Source of the DNA: JBGOUV01 sp041477815
Lineage (GTDB): Bacteria; Acidobacteriota; Terriglobia; Bryobacterales; JACQDG01
Direction: 5' to 3'
Length of the DNA stretch: 12,685 bases
Assembly (NCBI GenBank): GCA_041477815.1
Contig: JBGOUV010000192.1
Location: 1 to 12,685 of the forward strand
Each line of letters begins with the position of its first letter. Positions within the stretch are counted from its first letter, which is position 1. The notes below the pieces were generated by a model. That model did no database searches and had not been told where the DNA came from. It saw only the letters and a list, made by a program, of their open reading frames with translations. The translations under genes were made by a program, and so were the position numbers. Positions 1-7,314 of the stretch are shown here, piece by piece.

Positions 1-260
1 CGCGCCTTCACCTGCTCGGCCAGTTCGATCATCTGGTACATGGTCTGCTTCCCGGTGAGCCGCCCGACAAACTCGCGAACGACGCCGGTCAACTCCTGCT
101 CGGTCTCGCCCGACTGCAGGTCGAGCAGGATCTCCACCATCATCGGGACCATCACTTCCACCCACCCCGACCGGATCAGGGACACGGTGCCGTCAAAGTC
201 AAACAAAACGACGCGGGCCGTGGAGGCGCTCGCGCCGGGACGAAGGCATTCTATCGGCAT
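1..260 (-). CDS. HAD-family hydrolase, N-terminal part only
   Basis: This is the first 86 codons of a haloacid-dehalogenase-type hydrolase; the rest lies beyond the left edge. The family motif I is visible as VVLFDFDGTVS: Asp21 would be the phosphoryl-accepting nucleophile and Asp23 the general acid. The family mostly hydrolyses phosphate esters in the cytoplasm; the substrate cannot be told from this part. Motifs II to IV and the cap domain are outside the window. The ATG at 258-260 lies inside the last codons of the upstream secreted-protein gene (10 bp overlap), so the two are probably co-transcribed and translationally coupled. The segment after motif I (SLIRSGW, then a Met/Val-rich helix) fits a helical cap. 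The HAD assignment is firm; the specific function is unknown. Confidence 0.85.
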   Translation of the reverse strand, partial: MPIECLRPGASASTARVVLFDFDGTVSLIRSGWVEVMVPMMVEILLDLQSGETEQELTGVVREFVGRLTGKQTMYQMIELAEQVKA

Positions 261-889
261 GCGCTGCTGGTTTCACCTTCCAGGCGGAAGTCGTCGTAAT
301 CGCCGGTCTCGTTGAACGATCCCAACCCCACGCGCCCGTACCGAAAGGAGGTATCGACATGCCGAAAGCGCGGCTCCGTATCCGGATCGACGTATAGTTC
401 CATGGTCCCATCCGCCACCCGCCGCACTAGGCGGATTTCGTGCCAGGCCGCGTCGGGCAGCACCGGCGCCGACCCTTTCCCGGCGATCCGGAACCGCTCC
501 CCGCCGTCGACCTTGAACAAGCCGTTGTGCACCGCGACATCCCCGTTGTCGGCCGAGATATGGGCGTAGTAGAAGTGCAGCGTGTCCTGATACCCGAAGG
601 CGATCGCCATGCTCTTGCCCGCGCGCCGGACCTTCACGCGCAAATCGAAGTCCCCCACGCACAGGTCCTTACGGAGGGCGAACTGGATCGGCCGCCGCGG
701 CGCGCCGATCTCTCCGGCCGTCTTCAGACGCAGGAACCGCGTCCCGGCCTCGGCGCCAATCTCCCAGTCGGCCGGCTTCGGCAGCATCCACCTGGTCAGG
801 TCCCGGTCTTCAAAGTCCACCGAAACCTTCGCCCGCTCGGCCCGCAGCAGGCTGCACAGAGCCACCAACAACAGCACATTTCGAAGCAT
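251..889 (-). CDS. Secreted concanavalin-A/LamG-like fold protein
   Basis: A 212-residue exported protein of unknown function. The chosen start (MLRNVLLLVALCSLL) gives a clean signal peptide with likely cleavage after RA near residue 16, and a GGAG lies 3 nt upstream. An alternative ATG at 905-907 would add six residues but has no ribosome binding site. The mature part looks like a jelly-roll lectin/glucanase-type domain, as in the DUF1080 (3-keto-disaccharide hydrolase) and LamG families: beta strands such as DFDLRVKVRRAGKSMAIAFGY, a W-H-E-I-R-L strand, ELYVDPDTEP, and the end GRVGLGSFNETGDYDDFRL, where these families typically have GxIGL-x-(T)-(D)-x-x-x-x-DDF. No catalytic residues can be assigned; it may bind or cut a glycan outside the cytoplasm. 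Its last codons overlap the HAD hydrolase gene. Confidence 0.75.
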   Translation of the reverse strand: MLRNVLLLVALCSLLRAERAKVSVDFEDRDLTRWMLPKPADWEIGAEAGTRFLRLKTAGEIGAPRRPIQFALRKDLCVGDFDLRVKVRRAGKSMAIAFGYQDTLHFYYAHISADNGDVAVHNGLFKVDGGERFRIAGKGSAPVLPDAAWHEIRLVRRVADGTMELYVDPDTEPRFRHVDTSFRYGRVGLGSFNETGDYDDFRLEGETSSACR

Positions 890-1247
890 AAACTCCAGTT
901 GTATCATGTGCTGCTGTGCTGGCGCTACACGGCAAAGCCGAGTCGTCGCCTGCCTTGAGGAAGCACCGTGATAACATAGACGTGGCGGTTCGGTGGATAG
1001 ATGGCGAGGAAGACAGCTCTAAAGCGCTACCTGGTTTTCACCAGCCACTCAACAAACAGGTCGTGGGCCGCGTCCGATCAGCGCCTGCAGTGAGTTCCTG
1101 GTTCTCCTGACCCCGTACTCGATCCATCGACCCTGGGTACTTGTGGAAATCGGGGCCGCTTGGGGTTTGGGGCAATGCTGGCGCTACTCCAGCAAAAGAG
1201 TCTTCCTCTGGCAGATCATCGAGTAAAATCGAGTAACATATAGGGGA
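890..1247. other. Divergent intergenic region, no recognisable gene
   Basis: This spacer of about 360 bp separates two divergent genes and must hold both of their promoters. A 64-codon plus-strand frame (916-1110) and a long minus-strand frame crossing 1038-1565 are open, but neither resembles a known protein and the second lies antisense to the SGNH hydrolase. A small hairpin (CTGGT, four-base loop, ACCAG) sits at 1031-1044 without a following T-run, so it is not a terminator. I could not identify a convincing -35/-10 pair for either gene. Confidence 0.5.
1217..1236 (+). repeat. 10-bp tandem direct repeat before the SGNH gene
   Basis: ATCGAGTAA occurs twice, at 1218-1226 and 1228-1236, with a spacing of exactly 10 bp (about one helical turn), ending 11 bp before the ATG of the SGNH hydrolase. 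Such spacing is typical of regulator half-sites on one face of the helix, but it may be chance. The following TATAGGGGA contains a purine-rich stretch almost abutting the ATG, closer than a usual ribosome binding site. Confidence 0.4.
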
Positions 1248-2267
1248 ATGAGCTTTGGGAAGGTCGCTCTCCCAGCGATTTCCCTGCTCCTCTCCGCCGG
1301 CGTGGCGGAGGTGGCGATCCGGCTGGGCGTGCCGGTGCGGGATGTGGGCCCCGCGTTCAGCGTCTTCGATCCGGTGTACGGCAAGCGCCTCAAGACCGGA
1401 TTCCGGGCCGAGCGCGTGACGCCGGAGTTCCGCATGCGGCTCCGCACCAACTCCCTGGGCTTCCGGGGACCCGAGCCGGCGTCGTTTCCGCGGTGGGCGG
1501 TGCTGTTTCTGGGCGATTCGTTTACGCTTGGCTATGGGGTTGACGACGGGGAAGAGTATCCGCAACAGGTGGGACGTCGGATCGCGGCGCCGGTGGTGAA
1601 CGCCGGCATCGGCAACGTCGGCACCGGCCGCTGGGTGAAATTTCTCCGCCGCGAGGGCGCGCGGTTCAAGCCGCGCTTCGTGGTGGTGCAGGTCTCGGCC
1701 AACGATTTTTCCGACAACCGCGCCGAGGGCCTGTTCGATCTGACCCCTTCCGGCGAGCTGACCGAACGTCCCGTTCCGCCCCAGAGGCTGGGCCGCGCGG
1801 TGGGGGCGGCGATCGAGTTGGTTCCCGGTCTATCTTATTCCTACCTGGTCGGGCTGACCCAGCAGGCGTTTCTTAGCGTCCGGCGCGGCGGCGGCGAGGC
1901 GCCGCCGGGCAGCGACCGGCTCACCTATCGCCTGCTGGAGGAGATTCTGCTGGGCTGCCGGGCGGCGGGCTGGCCGGTCCTGGGACTGTCGGCGGATCTG
2001 GAAGGAGCGCGGCTGGAACAAGTGGCGGAGCTGTTTCAACGCCTGGAGACGCCGCTGGTGTTAGCGCCGCGCAAGCGCGACCGTCCCGATCTCTACTACC
2101 GCACCGACGGACACTGGAACGCCGCCGGCCACGAACAGGTAGCCCGGGTGGTGGCCGCGCGGCTCAGGGAAGCCGCCGCCGCCGCGCCGGCGACGGGATC
2201 ACCGTCAGGGTCACTCGCACCGCCAGCGCCGGCTCCCCCTCGATCGCCGGCGCCACCTGTACGGTAG
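1248..2267 (+). CDS. SGNH/GDSL-type hydrolase, membrane-anchored or exported
   Basis: A 339-residue ester hydrolase of the SGNH superfamily, related to the acyl-esterase/AlgX-like branch. Residues 5-25 form a hydrophobic N-terminal segment (signal peptide or anchor). Block I is FLGDSFTLGYG with nucleophile Ser91; block II is NAGIGNVGTG (Gly in the oxyanion hole, residues 118-127); block III is VSANDF with Asn152; block V is TDGHWNAAGH with Asp287 and His289 completing the triad. These proteins add or remove O-acyl groups on glycans or lipids; the substrate is not readable. The fold should end near residue 308. The remaining tail, rich in Ala, Pro and Ser (about residues 309-339), is encoded opposite the 3' end of the convergent beta-helix gene and may be a late extension. 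A purine-rich AGGGGA directly precedes the ATG. Confidence 0.85.
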   Translation: MSFGKVALPAISLLLSAGVAEVAIRLGVPVRDVGPAFSVFDPVYGKRLKTGFRAERVTPEFRMRLRTNSLGFRGPEPASFPRWAVLFLGDSFTLGYGVDDGEEYPQQVGRRIAAPVVNAGIGNVGTGRWVKFLRREGARFKPRFVVVQVSANDFSDNRAEGLFDLTPSGELTERPVPPQRLGRAVGAAIELVPGLSYSYLVGLTQQAFLSVRRGGGEAPPGSDRLTYRLLEEILLGCRAAGWPVLGLSADLEGARLEQVAELFQRLETPLVLAPRKRDRPDLYYRTDGHWNAAGHEQVARVVAARLREAAAAAPATGSPSGSLAPPAPAPPRSPAPPVR

Positions 2268-4139
2268 CTTCATACACACCGGCGGTCTGGCCCGCCGCCC
2301 GTACCGCCACCTTGAGCCGCGCCGGCGTTTCGCCCGACCCGGTGGCCACGGCCAGCCAGCGCTCGCCGGAGGTGCGCGCAGTCCACGCCAGCGGGATCCC
2401 CGCCGCGCTCAGCACCTCGACCGCCGGGGCGGGCGGGTCCGCGCCGCCGGCCACCACCACCAAGCGCAGCTCGCGCGGCGCGACCTCCAGGAGCGGGCGG
2501 CGCGGAAACGCGCCCAGGTCGGCCGCCATGCCCCCAGTGGAGGGACCCCAGCCAATCAACGGCGAGGTGGCCCGCAGCCAGAAGTTACTCCGCTCCAGCG
2601 ACACGAAACGCGGGTCGACCGCCAGACTGCGCCCTTCCTGGCCCGTCTGCCGTCGAAACTCCTCGAGCGTAGCGCACTCCGCCCCGTTCCAGTCCACGAG
2701 CGGTCCGGGACCGGGCCGGTACCAGTTGTTGAAGTCACTGGACATCCCGGCCGCCACGTTGATCCCCCGCAAGGGATAGGTCCGCCGCACGTTTCCGACT
2801 TGGACCACGACGTTGTTGCTCAGCCGCACCCGCCGCGGCGCGAACAGCAGCACGCCGTTGGCGTTCTCGCTGTAAATCGTGTTGTTGTAAACCTGCAAGT
2901 CGTCGAGGTTCCCCACCACCCGCAACTCGCCATCCCCATCGCCGCGACGGGCCTGGTTGTTGCGATCCAGCAGGTTGAAGCGGAGGATGTTTCCCGTTGA
3001 GGGGTCCACCGCGTTCTTGCCGTCCCCGTAGATGCCGTTGCCGCCGTTCCCGGCAAAGAGATTCCCCTCGATGACGTTGCGGCTGGGATTCGCATGCCCC
3101 TCCGAGCCGGTCAGGTCCGATTCCAGGATGAGCCCGTGGTAGCCGTTGGCCCAGAAGCGATTGCCCCGCACCCGCTCCCCGCTGCCCCGCACGATCATGC
3201 CGGGGCCGGTCAGCAGACCGTCGGGCCGGCCTCCCAGAGCCACTCGGCGCCTCCGGCCTGGCGCACGTCGTTGCTTTCGAACAGGTCCCCGCCGGCCCCG
3301 CTCTGCGACACGTGCACGGCCTCGGCCAGGGTATGGTGGAAGCGGCTGTGGTGGATCCAGTTTTCTCCGGAGGTGTCCTGCACGGCCAAGGCCCAACCGT
3401 TGCTGGGATCGGCGCCGGGCCGGTGGGCCCCGACGTAGCCGATATCCAGGCCGTCCAACTCGATCCGGCCGGCCCGGCCGGCTAGCAGGACCCCGCTGGT
3501 GCGGAACCCGGTCAAGGCCAGGCCCGCCAGCCGCCAGTGCTGCACCCCGCTGCGAAACTCGATCCCCGAGACCGCCACTCCATACTCGAGGACGTGCTCG
3601 GAGGGCGGGCGGCCGTCGGTGGTTCGGACCCAGATCCGCCGGGCCACCTGGTCCACGAAGCAGCGTCCGGGCCGGTCCAGCGCCTGGGGTGTGGCCACCC
3701 GGTAGAGCAGCCGGTTGTCTTCAGTCACCTGAAACGGGTGGTCGTAGGGGAAGCCGCCGGGCTCTGGATAGTCGGTATAATACAGGCCGGACCCGCTGCT
3801 CTCCCAGGCCGACGCCGGCACCCGCCCGTTGAGCACGACCTGTTCGCCGGGCTCCGCCAGGACCGTAATCGGAAGCCCCGGCTCCCCGGACGCCACCGGC
3901 CGGATCAGCGCCTCGCGGTAGACGCCTCCCCGGACACGAATGACGTCTCCGGCGCGCAGGAACGGCCGGGTCATAGCCCATTCGAGGCGCCGCCACGGTT
4001 CGGCGGCGGTGCCGGGTTGGCGGTCCTCACCCTGCAAGGAGACATAGTAGACCCGGGGCGGCGGCTGGGCGCGCTTGGCGCCTGCCAGCGCCAGCGCTAC
4101 CACCGTCAGGGTCGCGGCGATTCTAGTTTGAGAGCGAAT
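2164..4139 (-). pseudogene. Secreted right-handed beta-helix protein with BACON-like C-terminus, frameshifted
   Basis: The exported protein would be about 657 residues, but the reading frame is broken. The first part begins like DUF1565/beta-helix proteins (YYVSLQGED, GTAAEPWRRLEWA, GDVIRVRGGVYRE, then PITVLAEPGEQVVLNG) and continues with helix turns until a TGA at 3210-3212. The second part resumes in the -1 frame near 3223 with beta-helix repeats (NRFWANGYHGLILE, NVIEGNLFAGNGGNGIYGDG, VYNNTIYSENANGVLLF). It ends with about 105 residues resembling a BACON/Ig-like domain (LEVAPRELRL, WLAVATGSGETPARLKV, GVYEATVQV, VRVTLTVIPS). Restoring one base in the CCC run opposite 3223-3225 joins the parts as EAGPDGLLTGPG. 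The start is taken as ATT at 4137-4139: it follows GGAGGAG by 8 nt and yields a signal peptide (RSQTRIAATLTVVALALAGAKRA). The only normal in-frame start, GTG at 4101-4103, would truncate it. The fold is shared with polysaccharide lyases; activity is unproven. The split may be a sequencing error or real decay. Confidence 0.8.
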
Positions 4140-4147
4140 CCTGGGAA

Positions 4148-4154
4148 CTCCTCC
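4148..4154 (-). promoter_or_regulatory. Ribosome binding site pointing to an ATT start
   Basis: GGAGGAG on the minus strand is a near-perfect Shine-Dalgarno sequence. Eight nucleotides downstream lies ATT, not ATG, at 4139-4137, in frame with a complete signal peptide of the beta-helix protein. The first conventional start codon, a GTG at 4103, is 44 nt from this site, too far to use it. Confidence 0.6.
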
Positions 4155-4207
4155 TCGCCGGGAACGGCCTCCCGCGCGCTTCCAGGAAAAGACAATCCTT
4201 ACATTCT

Positions 4208-4236
4208 TCTATAGCGCGTTTCGGTCTTGATAGCAA
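4208..4236 (-). promoter_or_regulatory. Sigma-70-like promoter for the beta-helix gene
   Basis: On the minus strand, TTGCTA (4236-4231) and TATAGA (4213-4208) are separated by exactly 17 bp, each matching four of six consensus positions. The predicted transcript would begin near 4201, giving a leader of about 60 nt to the ATT start and its ribosome binding site. It lies back to back with the plus-strand extended -10 element of the esterase gene. Confidence 0.5.
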
Positions 4237-4241
4237 GAGGC

Positions 4242-4250
4242 TGCTACAAT
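4242..4250 (+). promoter_or_regulatory. Extended -10 element, predicted leaderless start of the esterase mRNA
   Basis: TGCTACAAT is a TGn extended -10 motif with a strong TACAAT hexamer. No good -35 lies at 16-18 bp, which extended -10 promoters tolerate. Only 7 bp separate the hexamer from the ATG at 4258, so transcription should begin at or within one base of the start codon. No Shine-Dalgarno sequence precedes the ATG, in agreement with leaderless translation. Confidence 0.45.
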
Positions 4251-4257
4251 CCCGGCT

Positions 4258-6213
4258 ATGAGAGGATACCTTCTGCTGCTGGCGGCCGCCGCCTGCGCCC
4301 AAGTCCCCGATCAGGACCGCCGCAACACCGATCTGCCTCACACCGACTACCACTTCCAGATGTCCTCCTACCCCTCGCGCGAAGCGTGGCTCGAGCGCGC
4401 GGCCTTTCTGCGCAAGCAGATCCTGGCCGCCTCCGGTCTCCTTCCGATGCCCGGGAAGCAGCCGTTGCGCGCCGAGGTCTTCGGCAAGCTCGACCGCGAG
4501 GGCTACTCCATCGAGAAAGTCCTCCTCGAAACCTATCCCGGATTCTGGCTGGGCGGCAATCTCTATCGCCCGCGCGGCCGCCAGGGACCCTTCCCCGGCG
4601 TCGTTTCGCCCCACGGTCACTGGTCCTACGGACGGCTGGAGGCCACCCCTACCGGCAACCTGCCCGCCCGAGGCGTCAACCTCGCGCGCCAGGGCTTCGT
4701 CGTCTTCATGTACGACATGGTCGGCTACAACGACACCACCCAGCTCCCGCACGCCCGCATCGGCGGCGACCGCGAGGACCTCTGGAGCATCAACCTGCTC
4801 GGCCTGCAGCTCTGGAACAGCATCCGCGCCACCGACTTCGTCGCTGCCCTCCCCGACGTCGACCCCAAGCGTCTCGCCGCCACCGGCGCCTCGGGTGGCG
4901 GCACGCAAACTTTCCTCCTTACCGCTGTCGACGACCGCATCCAGGTCTCCGCCCCGGTCAACATGATCTCGTCCATCATGCAGGGCGGCTCGCAGTGCGA
5001 GAACGCGCCCAACCTGCGCGTCCGCACCAACAACATGGAAATCGGCGCCATGATGGCCCCGCGGTCCCTGATCATGGTCGCGGCTACCGGCGACTGGACA
5101 AAGAACACGCCCCGCGAAGAATACCCCGCCGTACAGTCCATCTTCCGCCTGCTCGGCGCCGAATCGAGCGTCGAGTCCGTGCAGTTCGACGCCCCCCATA
5201 ACTACAACCAGAACAGCCGTGAGGCCGTCTATTCTTTCTTCAACAAGCGGCTGCTGGACGTCCCCGGACCGGTGCCGGAAAAGCGGGTCCAACTCGAACA
5301 GCTCGGCGACCTGCTGGCCCTCCACCTGCGCGGGCGCCCGGCCGGCGCCGTCACCCCCGACCAATACATTGCCGACCGCATCGCCGACGCCAACCGCATC
5401 ATCGAGCGCGACCGCTCCCCCGAGGCCTGCCGCGAGCGCCTGGCTTTCTCGATCCTCGCCTCCCGGCCCGTCCCCGCCGACGTGCTCTGGGAGCGCCGCG
5501 ACAAGCTCCCCCAAGGCGAGCGGCTCCTGCTGGGCCGCAAGGGTCAGGGCGACCGCGTCCCCGCCGTGTGGCTCGAACCCCGCCGCGCCAATCCCGCCGC
5601 CCCGGCCACCCTGCTCGTCCACCCCGACGGCGCGGCCTGGTCGCTCAGCTCCTCGGAAAGCACCAACGGGCTGGTGAAGGCGATCCTCGCTCGCGGCGGC
5701 GCCGTGCTTGCCATCGACGCCTTCCAGACCGGCTCGGCACGCGCCCCCCGCGACCGCTCCAAGGGCTTCTTCACCACCTTCAACCAGACCGACGACGCCA
5801 ACCGCGTCCAGGACATCCTCACCGCTCTCGAATACCTCCGCGGCCGCACCTCCCGCCAGGACGTCAACCTCCTGGGCCTCGAGCTGGGCGGCGTCTGGAG
5901 CCTCTTCGCCCGCGCTGTGGCCGACGACCAAGTCGCCCTCGCCGCCGACCTGGCCCAATTCCGCGTCTCCACCGACTCGGAATACCTGGAGAAGTTCTTC
6001 ATTCCCGGCATCCGCAAGGCCGGCGACTTCCGCGCCGCCGCCACACTTGTTAATTCTGGTAAGACCCTCCTCTACAACGCTTCCCCGGAGTTCACCCAGG
6101 CCCGCCAGGACCGCGTTCCCGACGCCGACCTCGCCGCCTGGCTGGTCGGGGAGCCGCCCGCCGCAAAGCGATCGTCGAACGTCGCAACGCGATCGTCGAA
6201 ACGGTCGCGGTAA
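4258..6213 (+). CDS. Secreted two-domain alpha/beta-hydrolase, acetyl-xylan-esterase-like
   Basis: A 651-residue exported esterase-type protein. The signal peptide MRGYLLLLAAAACA is probably cut before Gln15. The N-terminal alpha/beta-hydrolase domain (about 80-335) has the oxyanion strand SPHGHW (117-122), the nucleophile elbow GASGGGTQTF with Ser212, a likely acid Asp279 in ATGDWTKN, and His314 in DAPHNYN. This layout is seen in acetyl-xylan-esterase/Abhydrolase_7-like proteins that deacylate polysaccharides. A second hydrolase-like domain (about 430-610) has the same order of elements (LLVHPDG, DAFQTG, then GLELGG at 540-545), but Glu542 replaces the serine, so it should be inactive. The C-terminus is a basic tail encoded by a short repeat. 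The gene appears leaderless and is followed 9 bp later by the PL22-like gene, suggesting one operon. The exact substrate is unknown. Confidence 0.85.
   Translation: MRGYLLLLAAAACAQVPDQDRRNTDLPHTDYHFQMSSYPSREAWLERAAFLRKQILAASGLLPMPGKQPLRAEVFGKLDREGYSIEKVLLETYPGFWLGGNLYRPRGRQGPFPGVVSPHGHWSYGRLEATPTGNLPARGVNLARQGFVVFMYDMVGYNDTTQLPHARIGGDREDLWSINLLGLQLWNSIRATDFVAALPDVDPKRLAATGASGGGTQTFLLTAVDDRIQVSAPVNMISSIMQGGSQCENAPNLRVRTNNMEIGAMMAPRSLIMVAATGDWTKNTPREEYPAVQSIFRLLGAESSVESVQFDAPHNYNQNSREAVYSFFNKRLLDVPGPVPEKRVQLEQLGDLLALHLRGRPAGAVTPDQYIADRIADANRIIERDRSPEACRERLAFSILASRPVPADVLWERRDKLPQGERLLLGRKGQGDRVPAVWLEPRRANPAAPATLLVHPDGAAWSLSSSESTNGLVKAILARGGAVLAIDAFQTGSARAPRDRSKGFFTTFNQTDDANRVQDILTALEYLRGRTSRQDVNLLGLELGGVWSLFARAVADDQVALAADLAQFRVSTDSEYLEKFFIPGIRKAGDFRAAATLVNSGKTLLYNASPEFTQARQDRVPDADLAAWLVGEPPAAKRSSNVATRSSKRSR
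6168..6200 (+). repeat. Direct repeat in the 3' end of the esterase gene
   Basis: GCGATCGTCGAA occurs at 6168-6179 and again at 6189-6200, a 21-bp period that keeps the reading frame. It encodes two similar basic, serine-rich units (KRSSN and TRSSK) in the last 15 residues of the esterase, after the folded domain has ended. Confidence 0.6.
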
Positions 6214-6222
6214 GATGAAGGC

Positions 6223-7305
6223 ATGGGCCTTCTCCGCCGGCGGACGTTTCTCCTCGGACTCCCGGCCATCGCCGCCCCCAAAGGCTTGTTGCTGCCCTCC
6301 GGCGCCAAGCGGTACCTCGACCCCCTGACCGAGCGGGAAATCTGGCGCCTGACCCCCCTCACCGCGCCCCACTTTCTCCCCCACCCCTACCATCGCATCA
6401 CTACCCAGAAGAACCACTTCATTCTCCTCGCCGGACGCCAGGAGGAGGAAACCCACGCCTTCCGCGTCGACTTCCCGTCCGCCCGCCGGACCCAGCTTAC
6501 CCAGGGTCCCGGCCTCGCCGGCTCCTCCCTCTGCCTCGCCCCCGACGAGCGTTCTTTCTTCTACCTCCAGAACGGCACTCTCCGGCAGATGGGACTGCGG
6601 ACCCTCCGCGACCGCGAAATCTGGCGCGTCGAAGGAAACTGGCGTCTTACCGGCGACCTCAGCATCTCCATCGACGGCCGTTACGCTGCTGTCGTAGAAA
6701 CGAACGACACCCTCCACCGCCTCCGCGCCATCGAGACCTTTAAGGGCAAGAACTGGACCCTGGTAGAAGAGAAGTCCCCGCTCCGCCGTCCTCAGCTCCG
6801 CCCCAAGCGCGACCAGGTCCTATACTCCCTCGCCGACCCCCACCGCCTGTTTCTAGTCAACCTCGACGGCAAGCAGAAGCAGGCGATTCGTTTCCCGGAG
6901 CCTGCCGACGAAATTGGCCCCGAGTACTGGACCGGCGACGGCAAGCTCCTGGGCTACACCCATTACTTCAACCGCAAGTCCACCGCCCGCACCTATAACC
7001 CGGACACCCGCGAAGATGCCCTCCTCGCCCGCTGCACGCAGTTCTGGGGCGTCATGGGCAACGCCGATAACTCCGCCATCGTCGGCGAAAGCCGCAGCAA
7101 GGCCGGCCCCAACATCTACGTCCTGTTTCCCCTGATCGAGCGCGAGATGACGGTTTGCGAACACGCCAGCTCCCGCTCTTCGCCCGAGGTGGAGCCGCGC
7201 CCGACGTTTTCCCCCGACAGCCAATGGATCTACTTCAACTCCGATCGCGAAGGCGCCCCCGCGGTCTACCGCGCCGGCGTCGCCGATTGGGTCGAGAAGA
7301 CGTAG
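6223..7305 (+). CDS. Tat-exported beta-propeller, oligogalacturonate-lyase (PL22)-like, apparently inactive
   Basis: A 360-residue protein with a twin-arginine signal (RRRTFLLGLPAIAA, residues 5-18) and PD40/TolB-type blades. The order of motifs follows oligogalacturonate lyase (PL22): REIWRLTPLT near the start, SSLCLAPDERSFFYLQNGTL (101-120), RRPQLRP (188-194), GPEYWTGDGKLLGYTHYF (232-249), and PRPTFSPDSQWIYFNSDREG (325-344). PL22 enzymes cut short pectic oligosaccharides by beta-elimination using a metal held by a His in THEFW and by QxxHPH. Here these read GPEYW (Pro233) and PEVEPRP (Pro321, Glu324, Arg326), and the catalytic His of GHP is Arg189. The alignment is from memory but the flanking motifs make it secure. 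The protein is probably a sugar-binding or accessory propeller rather than a lyase. It follows the esterase gene by 9 bp; no clear ribosome binding site precedes the ATG. Confidence 0.75.
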   Translation: MGLLRRRTFLLGLPAIAAPKGLLLPSGAKRYLDPLTEREIWRLTPLTAPHFLPHPYHRITTQKNHFILLAGRQEEETHAFRVDFPSARRTQLTQGPGLAGSSLCLAPDERSFFYLQNGTLRQMGLRTLRDREIWRVEGNWRLTGDLSISIDGRYAAVVETNDTLHRLRAIETFKGKNWTLVEEKSPLRRPQLRPKRDQVLYSLADPHRLFLVNLDGKQKQAIRFPEPADEIGPEYWTGDGKLLGYTHYFNRKSTARTYNPDTREDALLARCTQFWGVMGNADNSAIVGESRSKAGPNIYVLFPLIEREMTVCEHASSRSSPEVEPRPTFSPDSQWIYFNSDREGAPAVYRAGVADWVEKT

Positions 7306-7314
7306 CCGGGGCCT

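Noticed and set aside
1031..1044. Hairpin CTGGT-TTTC-ACCAG as a terminator
   Set aside because: Only five base pairs and no T-run follows on either strand; no gene ends next to it.
1038..1565. 175-codon minus-strand frame across the spacer and the SGNH start
   Set aside because: Arg/Pro/Ala-rich, half of it antisense to the SGNH hydrolase, no homology recognised.
4123..6717. 864-codon open frame on the minus strand
   Set aside because: It lies antisense to the esterase and the start of the PL22-like gene. Strong C/G bias at third codon positions creates long stop-free antisense frames; its Gly/Val/Glu-rich translation has no family motif.
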